A DNA stretch of 63,662 bases from Bacteroidota bacterium. GTDB taxonomy: Bacteria; Bacteroidota; Bacteroidia; 2-12-FULL-35-15. Numbering within the stretch: position 1 is the stretch's first letter; each line of letters begins with the position of its first letter. The notes under the pieces are model-generated. The model was not told the DNA's origin, did not search any database, and saw only the letters and a list, made by a program, of their open reading frames with translations. Shown one piece after another: positions 53,579 to 61,713 of the stretch. Both the position numbers and the translations under genes were made by a program. The DNA lies in assembly GCA_947466965.1 (NCBI GenBank), contig CANIFU010000009.1:1-63662 (forward strand). Direction: 5' to 3'.

Positions 53579-55222
53579 ATGAAAAAAATAATCATCTTCC
53601 TGATGACAACAATCAGCTCCTTGTCATTATTTGCTCAGGCTTCAAAACTTGCAGAAAAAAAATCAAATAAACCAACGCTTGTTGTAGGGATTGTTATCGA
53701 CCAAATGCGCTACGATTACATTTATCGTTTTTGGGATAAATTTGGGAACGATGGTTTTAAAAAATTAGTGAACGAAGGATTTTTCTGCAAAAATACAAAC
53801 TTTAATTATGTTCCAACTTATACCGGCCCTGGACATGCATCCATCTATACCGGTACAACCCCTGCTATAAATGGGATTATCGCGAATGATTGGTTTGATA
53901 AATCCAAGTTAAGAGATATCTACTGTGTTGCGGATAACGATGTGATTGGGGTTGGTACCACCTCTAAAGAAGGGAAACGGTCTCCTATAAATTTACTTAC
54001 AACAACAATTACGGATGAATTACGTATTTCTTCGAATATGAAATCGAAAGTTATTGGTATTGCTCTGAAAGACAGAAGTGCAATCCTTCCTGCCGGACAT
54101 ACAGCGAATGCCGCATATTGGTTTGATGGAAGTATTGGTTCTTTTATTTCGAGTTCATATTACATGGCTGAATTACCAAAATGGGTGCAGGAATTTAATA
54201 AAAAAGAATTACCGAAAAAATATTTAAGCCAATCCTGGAATACACTTTTGCCTATTGAACAATATACCGAGAGTTTACCAGATGATAATAAATATGAGAC
54301 AATAGGTAAAGGGGAATTGAAACCAGTTTTTCCGCATGACCTTCCCGCATTGTACCCTAAAAATGGTGGACTGGGAATGATCCGGAATACTCCTTTTGGT
54401 AATTCTCTTACAAAAGATTTTGCCATAGAAACAATAAAATCAGAAAATTTAGGAAAATCGACCGCAACCGATTTTCTAACCGTGTCTTTTTCTTCTCCGG
54501 ATTATATCGGACATTTTTACGGACCTAATTCAATTGAGCAAGAAGATGATTATTTAAGACTTGATAAAGAACTTGCCGAATTGATAAAGTTTATTGAATT
54601 GCAAGTTGGAAAAGGTAATGCACTAATTTTTTTGACTGCTGACCATGCTGCACCTGAAGTACCTGCTTATTTAAGTGATTTGAGAATTCCTGCTGGATAT
54701 GTTCGTGAAGAGAAAATGGTTGATTCGCTAAAAAAATATATGACAAATACATATGGTGATTCGCTTGTGCTATCTTTTTCGAACCAACAAATATTTCTGA
54801 ACCATACTGTCATTAATGCTAAAAAATTGTTTCTTCAACAAGTGCAGGAAGATGTTGCTGCTTTTGTTTTTAAATTCCCAGAAATTTCTGAAGTTATTAC
54901 TGCTTCAACAATGAACAATACTCAATTTACGGAAGGTGTTCGTTATCTGATGCAAAAAGGATATAATGCAAAACGTTCTGGTGATGTACTTGTGAATTAT
55001 TTGCCAGCCTATGTTGATTATATGCCAACAGGAACTACACATGGGTCACCTTATAGTTACGATACGCATGTGCCTTTGTTGTTCTATGGTTGGAACATAC
55101 GGCAGGGCAGTTCAACTGAACAGATATATATTACAGATATTGCCGCAACGCTGGCAATGATGCTAAATATTCAGTTTCCAAATGGTTGCACAGGTATACC
55201 AATTTCAATCCTGATAAAATAA
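53579..55222 (+). CDS. PafA-like secreted alkaline phosphatase
   Basis: 547 residues with a signal peptide (1-20, ending FAQ). It belongs to the alkaline phosphatase/nucleotide pyrophosphatase superfamily. Thr82 in PTYTGPGHASI, Asn103 in ANDWFD, and Lys164/Arg166 in ALKDRSAILPAGHT correspond to the Thr79, Asn100, Lys162 and Arg164 active-site residues of the Elizabethkingia PafA phosphate monoesterase (positions from memory). Metal ligands are visible in VIDQMRYD and FLTADHAAPE. It therefore probably cleaves organic phosphate monoesters in the periplasm or at the surface. No Pho-box-type element was recognised. Confidence 0.9.
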   Translation: MKKIIIFLMTTISSLSLFAQASKLAEKKSNKPTLVVGIVIDQMRYDYIYRFWDKFGNDGFKKLVNEGFFCKNTNFNYVPTYTGPGHASIYTGTTPAINGIIANDWFDKSKLRDIYCVADNDVIGVGTTSKEGKRSPINLLTTTITDELRISSNMKSKVIGIALKDRSAILPAGHTANAAYWFDGSIGSFISSSYYMAELPKWVQEFNKKELPKKYLSQSWNTLLPIEQYTESLPDDNKYETIGKGELKPVFPHDLPALYPKNGGLGMIRNTPFGNSLTKDFAIETIKSENLGKSTATDFLTVSFSSPDYIGHFYGPNSIEQEDDYLRLDKELAELIKFIELQVGKGNALIFLTADHAAPEVPAYLSDLRIPAGYVREEKMVDSLKKYMTNTYGDSLVLSFSNQQIFLNHTVINAKKLFLQQVQEDVAAFVFKFPEISEVITASTMNNTQFTEGVRYLMQKGYNAKRSGDVLVNYLPAYVDYMPTGTTHGSPYSYDTHVPLLFYGWNIRQGSSTEQIYITDIAATLAMMLNIQFPNGCTGIPISILIK

Positions 55223-55451
55223 TTTTTTAATTGTATAAGAATAACTTTTCATGAGACCTTTTTTTTGCTAACACATTTGCGAAAGACTATATGGAAATTG
55301 AATACTTTACTAAAAATAATTTCACGATTACAACAGATCATTCCAGGCCAATATAAAAAAAAGAAATAATTGAAACTGAATGTTTTATTTTTTTTCATTG
55401 TAAGTAAAAAGAAGTGTTTAAATAGATGATATTTACCCTCCTCCGTATTTA

Positions 55452-55484
55452 TTGTTTATTATCCATTTATTATATATACATTTG
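55452..55484 (+). promoter_or_regulatory. Promoter for the RhlE-type helicase, with long leader
   Basis: TTG (55452-55454), 22 nt, TACATTTG (55477-55484), a good Bacteroidota promoter. It predicts a start near 55491 and thus a leader of about 190 nt. Confidence 0.6.
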
Positions 55485-55578
55485 TAATCTATTACAGAAT
55501 TAAACTACTCATTGTATTTCTATCGAATACTCGATACATTCATTCTCTCAATGCTTTCGGAATTTTTTTAATCCCAAA

Positions 55579-55656
55579 AAATTAGAAGTTTAACCAGTAA
55601 AGAAGAATTCCTTTTCATCGGACCGGTGTTTTGGGAGCTTTCTAATTTATCCGGTC
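55579..55656 (+). promoter_or_regulatory. Candidate structured leader element before the RhlE-type helicase
   Basis: AAATTAGAA (55579-55587) is complementary to TTCTAATTT (55640-55648), and GACCGG (55621-55626) is complementary to CCGGTC (55651-55656). The two pairings interleave, so they either exclude each other or form a pseudoknot. The second arm lies 22 nt before the start codon, positioned to affect translation. A cold- or autoregulated switch is an inference. Confidence 0.4.
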
Positions 55657-55678
55657 TTTAAACTAATAACATATTATA

Positions 55679-57064
55679 ATGTCATTTGAAAAATTAAATT
55701 TAATTGAGCCAATCCTTAAGGCTTTAAAAACAGAAGGATACACAACTCCAACGCCCATTCAGGCGCAAGCGATTCCATTGCTTTTGAATCGGAAAGATTT
55801 GTTGGGGTGCGCTCAAACAGGTACAGGTAAAACAGCAGCATTTGCGATTCCAATCATTCAATTGCTTACTGAAGATAAAAATGTGAATCAGGGAAAGCGC
55901 GTGATCAGAAGTTTGATCTTAACACCTACCAGAGAATTAGCGATACAAATTGGAGAGAGTTTTGCCAGTTATGGAAGAAATACGAACTTGAAATACAAAG
56001 TTATTTTTGGTGGCGTAAGCCAACATTCGCAAGTTGAATCATTACGTTCAGGAATAGATATTTTAATTGCAACTCCCGGACGCTTACTTGATTTGATGAA
56101 TCAAAAACATGTAAACTTGAACACCATTCAATTTTTTGTTTTGGATGAAGCAGATCGTATGTTGGATATGGGATTTGTTCATGATGTAAAAAAAATAATT
56201 TCAAAATTACCAGCTAAACGTCAGTCACTTTTTTTCTCCGCTACGATGCCTCCAGCAATTGTGAGTTTGGCAAATACTATTTTGGTAAACCCTTCAAAAG
56301 TAGAGGTAACACCCGTTTCTTCTACTGCAAATACAATTAATCAGGTTGTTTATTTTATCGATAAAGAAAATAAAAAAAATCTATTGATCGATCTTTTAAA
56401 AGATAAAAAGATTGAACGTGTATTAGTTTTTACTCGCACCAAACATGGCGCGGATAAGGTTGCAAAAGATCTAGTCAAAAATGGAATTCAGGCGCAAGCC
56501 ATACATGGCAATAAATCTCAAAATGCACGTCAGAATGCGTTGAATAATTTTAAATCTAAATTAACACGTGTTTTGGTTGCAACAGATATAGCAGCCAGAG
56601 GTATTGATATTGATGAATTAACTCACGTTATCAATTATGAATTGCCTAATATACCGGAATCATATGTTCACCGTATAGGTCGAACGGGTAGAGCAGGAGC
56701 AAGTGGTATTGCCATTGCCTTTTGTGATGCAGAAGAAAAAGAATATTTGAGAGATATTCAGAAATTGATTGGCAAACAAATTCCGGTGATTGACGATCAT
56801 GCATATGAATTAAAAAATCATACTGTAACGAAAGCTCCTCAGAAGAATCAAAGAAGTACTTCTAATCGTAACGCTTCACCAAGAAATTTATCTAATGGAA
56901 GTTCGCATGGAAAAAATAAGCCACGAGTGAATACTCCCACAAAAAGCGATACTGTTGGAAGCGAAAAGACAAGTGCTGATCGTTCTTCTAATACAGATTC
57001 TTCAAACACAAACAAGCCTAAAAAAAAGTGGTTTGGTGGTGAGCGAAGACAGCGGAGAGATTAA
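55679..57064 (+). CDS. RhlE-type DEAD-box RNA helicase
   Basis: 461 residues with canonical motifs: Q motif [12 protein letters not shown], motif I AQTGTGKT, Ia PTRELAIQ, Ib TPGRL, motif [16 protein letters not shown], motif V ARGIDI and HRIGRTGR. The C-terminal ~80 residues are Ser/Asn/Lys-rich and disordered-looking, ending in [13 protein letters not shown]. It probably acts in RNA remodelling or cold adaptation; the long leader supports regulation. The third DEAD-box gene in the window. Confidence 0.95.
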   Translation: MSFEKLNLIEPILKALKTEGYTTPTPIQAQAIPLLLNRKDLLGCAQTGTGKTAAFAIPIIQLLTEDKNVNQGKRVIRSLILTPTRELAIQIGESFASYGRNTNLKYKVIFGGVSQHSQVESLRSGIDILIATPGRLLDLMNQKHVNLNTIQFFVLDEADRMLDMGFVHDVKKIISKLPAKRQSLFFSATMPPAIVSLANTILVNPSKVEVTPVSSTANTINQVVYFIDKENKKNLLIDLLKDKKIERVLVFTRTKHGADKVAKDLVKNGIQAQAIHGNKSQNARQNALNNFKSKLTRVLVATDIAARGIDIDELTHVINYELPNIPESYVHRIGRTGRAGASGIAIAFCDAEEKEYLRDIQKLIGKQIPVIDDHAYELKNHTVTKAPQKNQRSTSNRNASPRNLSNGSSHGKNKPRVNTPTKSDTVGSEKTSADRSSNTDSSNTNKPKKKWFGGERRQRRD

Positions 57065-57071
57065 CAAAAAT

Positions 57072-57104
57072 AAAAAAGGAGAAACAATAATGTTTCTCCA
57101 TTTT
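57072..57104. terminator. Bidirectional terminator
   Basis: 9-bp stem GGAGAAACA (57078-57086) with TGTTTCTCC (57091-57099), loop ATAA, A6 on one side and T4 on the other, between converging genes. Confidence 0.75.
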
Positions 57105-57120
57105 AAAAATTTAGGTTCTA

Positions 57121-59214
57121 CTATTTCGGTTGAACAGGAACTAATCCAATCTTTTCCAGGTCTCCTAAGTAAACTCTTTTTCCATTATAAATCGCAGTTA
57201 CAAAAGCGTCTTTTTGACCGGCTGATTGAACTTTTTTCTTATGACTGATTGCTTCATTTAATGTGTTAAATGCACCTCCAATTGTGAATCGGGTGATTCC
57301 GTCTTCTAAAAGTAATTTCTCAACTTTGCCCATTCCCTTTAAATAATCATATTTATAGTTTTTGGGTAAGTTATAAGCAGCAATCTGTACTTTAAATTCC
57401 AATCCTTCTTTTGACATATTGCCAATATCAGTAGGATTTATTATGTTCTTTTTGCTGCTTTCAGCGAGCTTAATTGCAGGAATAGAATCCTTTTTTACAC
57501 TAGCTATTTTAATTGATTCTATTGCAGCAATAGAATTCTTTTTTACGCTATCTATTTTAATTGAGTCTATTGCAGGAATAGAATCTTTTTTTACGCTATC
57601 TATTTTAATTGAGTCTGTTTTTGTGTTGAATTTGATGTCGAAAAATTTCTCACTATATCCGTTAATCGTCATTGCATCAATTATACGTGTCTGATCTGGA
57701 AAACCTTTTAACTTATAGGAAATCTTATAGTTGTGTCCAGCAGTTAAATTTATCAAATAATTTCCCTTTACTGGATTCGAGTTTGAAGTGATATAATTTT
57801 GATTGTTATCTGTCATATCTACTTGAACGGAAGCAAGCACAGGTAAACCATCCATCGTGATATTACCTTTCACCATTATTACATTAGGCTGAATAAAATC
57901 ATCCGGCATATCTACCATATAAATATCATGTAATCCGAATCCCCCAGTTTTACCGGATGCATAGTAACCTCTTTTTCCATCTGTTGATAAAACAAAGTAG
58001 CGGTCGTCATCCGGAGTGTTGATTGGATAACCTAAATTTTTTGGTGTAGACCAGGAAGAGTCTGTGGGGTTAAAAGTTGATGAAAATATATCATAGCTAC
58101 CCATGCTATTTAATCCTTGTGAACTATAAATAAGCGTTCTGCCATCAGGATGAATAAAAGGGGCGTCATCATCACGCGAAGTATTTACAGTTATTCCAAG
58201 ATTTTTTATATTTCCCCAGGCTCCATCCCTCAGTAAGTTTGCTTGGTAGATATCCCGTCCGCCGAAACCACCAGGACGTTCACTAGAAAAATAAATTGTT
58301 TTTTCGTCAGAAGAGATGGAGGCACTACCTTCCCATGCCGCCGAGTTGATTTCTCCTTTTATTTTTTCTGGAGCCGACCAGTTTAAGCTGTCGAGTGAAC
58401 TAATATATATGTCACCTCCATCATAACTATCATCTTTGAAAACAAATAATTTTTGTCCGTTATTGGAAATAGCAATTGCTGCATCATTTACATTCGTGTT
58501 AATGTTTGTTCCAATTGATGAAGGTGTTACCCAATTACCATTTTCTTTATGACTGATAAATACGTCTTCGTAATAAATGCCAAAACTATCCGGCTGGTTG
58601 TATCCGTTTTGAAGCCCACCAATACTTTGATCACCTGTATAGGTAAAAATCATTACACTTTCATCTGATGAAATTACAGGAACATATTCAGATCCAACAG
58701 TATTCATGAGATCTCCCATATTTTGAATTTTGGCATCAGCTGGAGATGCAAAAAATATTTTCGCATTATTACAGTATTCTATAAGTTGTTCGCCATCTTT
58801 TCTTTCCTTTTCAGAACGTTTTTTATTTGTCAGATATTCGTGAAGCATCACCAATGCTTCATCAAATTTGTAATTAAAATGGTAAGCCCTAGCAAGGTCG
58901 AAGCGGATATCGGATGCCTTTTTATTTTTTGAATATACTTCTAATAAATAATCAAGCGATTTTTCATGCATATCGCTACGGTATAATCCAGCTATACCTG
59001 TAACATATTTTAAGTACAATTCATTGGGGTGATTTTGTGTTAGTTTGTCGAAAATCGGCAATGCCAAAAGGTAGCTTTCTTCCTGAAAAAATAGTTGTGC
59101 TTTGAGCATTGAGTCTTTTTCTGTTTTGCGCCACTTACGAACTTTCATAGTTCCTTGAGAGAAACAATTAAATAGCAGAAAGAATGTAAAAGTAAATGAA
59201 ATAATATTTTTCAT
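57121..59214 (-). CDS. TPR-PD40-SPOR-type envelope protein
   Basis: 697 residues from the ATG at 59214 (MKNIISFTFTFF...), where the signal peptide starts; a frame from 59241 adds 9 residues. After TPR-like helices (about 30-130) come WD40-like PD40 repeats (SSDEKTIYFSSERPGGFGGRDIYQA, HPDGRTLIYSSQG, STDGKRGYYASG), a carboxypeptidase-like domain (about 430-520), a 16-residue tandem repeat (57469-57612), and a SPOR-like C-terminal domain ending TAIYNGKRVYLGDL. Probably bound to peptidoglycan in the periplasm. Same family as the gene at 61714. Confidence 0.87.
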   Translation of the reverse strand: MKNIISFTFTFFLLFNCFSQGTMKVRKWRKTEKDSMLKAQLFFQEESYLLALPIFDKLTQNHPNELYLKYVTGIAGLYRSDMHEKSLDYLLEVYSKNKKASDIRFDLARAYHFNYKFDEALVMLHEYLTNKKRSEKERKDGEQLIEYCNNAKIFFASPADAKIQNMGDLMNTVGSEYVPVISSDESVMIFTYTGDQSIGGLQNGYNQPDSFGIYYEDVFISHKENGNWVTPSSIGTNINTNVNDAAIAISNNGQKLFVFKDDSYDGGDIYISSLDSLNWSAPEKIKGEINSAAWEGSASISSDEKTIYFSSERPGGFGGRDIYQANLLRDGAWGNIKNLGITVNTSRDDDAPFIHPDGRTLIYSSQGLNSMGSYDIFSSTFNPTDSSWSTPKNLGYPINTPDDDRYFVLSTDGKRGYYASGKTGGFGLHDIYMVDMPDDFIQPNVIMVKGNITMDGLPVLASVQVDMTDNNQNYITSNSNPVKGNYLINLTAGHNYKISYKLKGFPDQTRIIDAMTINGYSEKFFDIKFNTKTDSIKIDSVKKDSIPAIDSIKIDSVKKNSIAAIESIKIASVKKDSIPAIKLAESSKKNIINPTDIGNMSKEGLEFKVQIAAYNLPKNYKYDYLKGMGKVEKLLLEDGITRFTIGGAFNTLNEAISHKKKVQSAGQKDAFVTAIYNGKRVYLGDLEKIGLVPVQPK
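57469..57612 (-). repeat. 48-bp coding tandem repeat, three copies
   Basis: Units 57565-57612, 57517-57564 and 57469-57516 encode SIKIDSVKKDSIPAID, SIKIDSVKKNSIAAIE and SIKIASVKKDSIPAIK. The copies differ at a few bases. They form a linker between the carboxypeptidase-like and SPOR-like domains of the PD40 protein. Confidence 0.9.
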
Positions 59215-59266
59215 AGCATAAGATTTGCGAACGGTATTCAAATATAATTAATTTTGTTAAAATATA

Positions 59267-59482
59267 ATGAATTTAAAAGTTCTACCTTCTCCCAATATGT
59301 TTCGAGCAAATATTGCGATAGGACAAATCGTGGATATTGTTTTGAAAAAAGATCAGCGTACCGGAAAACGGACACGTGGCAAAGTTCAATGGATTCTTAC
59401 CAGTGCCCCTTTTCACTCACGAGGCATAAAGGTTACCTTGGATTCACGACATGTAGGCCGTGTTCAGGAAATAATAGGTTAA
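59267..59482 (+). CDS. YwbE/DUF2196-family small protein
   Basis: 71 residues. GQIVDIVLKKDQRTGKRTRGKVQWILTSAPFHSRGIKVTL and VGRVQEIIG match the YwbE family almost throughout; the N-terminal ~17 residues are less conserved, so an internal start is possible. Function unknown; small all-beta, perhaps nucleic-acid-binding. It is divergent from the PD40-SPOR gene and 73 bp before the CotH gene. Confidence 0.9.
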   Translation: MNLKVLPSPNMFRANIAIGQIVDIVLKKDQRTGKRTRGKVQWILTSAPFHSRGIKVTLDSRHVGRVQEIIG

Positions 59483-59555
59483 TTAGAATTTAAGGGCTTG
59501 TTAATTTATTGTTTTTTTATGTAGATTTGTTTGTACATGAAATCTATGTTTTAAT

Positions 59556-61637
59556 ATGAAAAAAATAGTTATCCCTATATTATTATTAGCGTCTCTTACA
59601 TCTTTTTCACAAACTTTTTTTGGAAGCGGTGGAGCCATTTCCGACGATGGTTTAAATAATGATTTTTTATTGAATGTTTCGGGTTTAACGCCTTCTGCCC
59701 TTAATGCAAGTCATGGTTTGGTAAATGTTTGTATAGACATCACACATACTTGGGATTCTGATCTGAACGTTAACCTGATTGCACCGGATGGAACAGATAT
59801 CCTGCTCTTGTCCTATGTTGGTGGTAGTGACGATAATTTCACCAATACCTGTTTTAGCCAGAGTGCACCTTCTTCAATAGTATCCGGTTCGGCTCCATTT
59901 ACGGGAACTTTTAAGCCAATGAATACAATCGGAAATGCGAATAACGGACAAAATGGAAACGGTACATGGAAGTTACGTATTGTGGATACATATGCAGCGG
60001 ATGTTGGAAATTTGATAAACTGGAACATTACATTCGGTTCTGCTGCTCCACTCCCAAATATATTCACTTCATCTAATTTACCGATCGTATTGATTAATAC
60101 TTTTTCGCAAACAATTGTAAACGATCCGAAGATCAATGCAAATATGAAAATAATTTACAATGGTCCTGGGATGATTAATAATGTGACCGATGCTCCTAAT
60201 GCATACAATAATAATATAGGTATTGAAATACGTGGCGCATTTTCATCCAGCTTACCTCAAAAACCTTATAGTTTCGAAACCCGTAATTCACTTTTAATGC
60301 AGAACGATACTGTTTTATTGGGTATGCCGGCCGAACACGATTGGTGTTTACTGGCAACATATAACGATAAGGTATATGTAAGGAATACACTCGCAAATAA
60401 ATTATTTGATGAAATGTCTCATTATTCAACCCGCTCCAAACATTGTGAAGTAGTCATTAATGGACAGTATCAAGGAATTTATTTTTTATCTGAAAAAATA
60501 AAACGGGATAGCAGTCGTGTGAATATTTCTAAGTTGGACACAATTGATAACGTCGGAATTCAACTAACAGGTGGCTATATAATTAAAAATGATTATTGGG
60601 ATGCAACGAACAGTTGGTTATTGAACTACAGTCCTATTGACCATCCAACGTTTGATGTTAATTTGGTATATGAATATCCGAAGGCGGATATAATTACTCC
60701 TCAACAAAAAACATATATTCAAACCTATATTAACTCATTTGAAAGTGCATTGTACAGCCCCGGTTTCGCTGACCCAACAAGCGGTTATCGTGCTTATCTC
60801 AGCGCTGGATCATTCATGGATTATTTTATAGTGAATGAACTATCTCGAAATAATGATGGTTTTAAAAAGAGCTGGTATATGCATAAAAACAGAGATGATA
60901 AAGGGGGGAAATTAAAAGCTGGACCCGTTTGGGATTTCGATTGGGCCTGGGCAGATATTCCAGGATGTAGTATCTTTTCGGCAACTGATGGTTCGGGATG
61001 GGCTCATAAAATCAATGATTGTGGGCCGGATGTAAATTCAAATGGATGGTATGTGCGTATGTTACAGGATACCACTTTTCAAAATGACTTGAAATGCAGA
61101 TGGCTTACATTGAGAACAGGTTTGCTTGATACGAGTTATTTGTTTAATTATATTGATTCTACAGCTTTTTTATTGGATTCAGCTCAACTGCGTCATCAAG
61201 AAAGGTGGGGCACTTTAGGCGTTGATGTTGGTACACCAGAAATTGGAACACAGGGTGCAACATTTCAGGAAGATATAACAATTTTTAAAAATTGGATTAC
61301 TTCTCGTATCTCTTGGTTAGATGCCAATATGCCAGGCAATTGCTATACTTTAGGTTTTAACGATATTTCTGAAGAGGAACAATCGATTACACTTTTTCCA
61401 AATCCCGCATCAGAATATGCTTTTGTTAACATAGAAAATGCGGTTATTACAAAATCTACTTTGATTGTTATTTCTGATATACTTGGAAAGTCTATTGAAA
61501 CAATACCAATGAATCGAATTTTAAGAGAGGGATTAATGATCCGTTTTAATAATTATGTTAACGGTACTTACTTTTGCCGATTTATTGATAAGGGTGTTGA
61601 TGTTGTGAAACCTGTTCGATTTTTAATTCAAAAATAG
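59556..61637 (+). CDS. T9SS-exported CotH-kinase-like protein with P/proprotein-convertase domain
   Basis: 693 residues: signal peptide (1-19, ending SFSQ), a P/Homo-B domain (about 25-165: DITHTWDSDLNVNLIAPDGTDILL, NGNGTWKLRIVDTYAADVG), a CotH-kinase-like region (about 205-480: GIEIRGAFSSSLPQKPYSFE, HCEVVINGQYQGIYFLSEKIKRD, GPVWDFDWAW) and a type-A T9SS sorting domain (about 605-693: ITLFPNPASEYAFVNI). Spore-coat CotH proteins phosphorylate proteins; here the cargo would be secreted and attached to the surface, where an ATP donor is not obvious. YwbE and PD40/SPOR genes flank it. Confidence 0.92.
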   Translation: MKKIVIPILLLASLTSFSQTFFGSGGAISDDGLNNDFLLNVSGLTPSALNASHGLVNVCIDITHTWDSDLNVNLIAPDGTDILLLSYVGGSDDNFTNTCFSQSAPSSIVSGSAPFTGTFKPMNTIGNANNGQNGNGTWKLRIVDTYAADVGNLINWNITFGSAAPLPNIFTSSNLPIVLINTFSQTIVNDPKINANMKIIYNGPGMINNVTDAPNAYNNNIGIEIRGAFSSSLPQKPYSFETRNSLLMQNDTVLLGMPAEHDWCLLATYNDKVYVRNTLANKLFDEMSHYSTRSKHCEVVINGQYQGIYFLSEKIKRDSSRVNISKLDTIDNVGIQLTGGYIIKNDYWDATNSWLLNYSPIDHPTFDVNLVYEYPKADIITPQQKTYIQTYINSFESALYSPGFADPTSGYRAYLSAGSFMDYFIVNELSRNNDGFKKSWYMHKNRDDKGGKLKAGPVWDFDWAWADIPGCSIFSATDGSGWAHKINDCGPDVNSNGWYVRMLQDTTFQNDLKCRWLTLRTGLLDTSYLFNYIDSTAFLLDSAQLRHQERWGTLGVDVGTPEIGTQGATFQEDITIFKNWITSRISWLDANMPGNCYTLGFNDISEEEQSITLFPNPASEYAFVNIENAVITKSTLIVISDILGKSIETIPMNRILREGLMIRFNNYVNGTYFCRFIDKGVDVVKPVRFLIQK

Positions 61638-61680
61638 ACGAAGTAGAAATCGAATTTTTGGTTCGTTTTACTTATACAAA

Positions 61681-61706
61681 AAAGGCTCGAATGATTCGAG
61701 CCTTTT
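61681..61706. terminator. Bidirectional terminator after the CotH gene
   Basis: Perfect 12-bp stem AAAGGCTCGAAT (61681-61692) with ATTCGAGCCTTT (61694-61705), 1-nt spacer, T-rich after. The adjacent genes converge. Confidence 0.9.
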
Positions 61707-61713
61707 ATTATTT

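Larger units (their letters stand above)
55223..55678. other. 456-bp intergenic region with long helicase leader
   Basis: AT-rich and without a supported ORF (one 21-codon frame from 55291 has nothing to recommend it). It contains a good promoter at 55452-55484 and a structured leader up to the helicase ATG at 55679. The 5' part before the promoter shows no terminator hairpin for the phosphatase gene. Confidence 0.7.
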
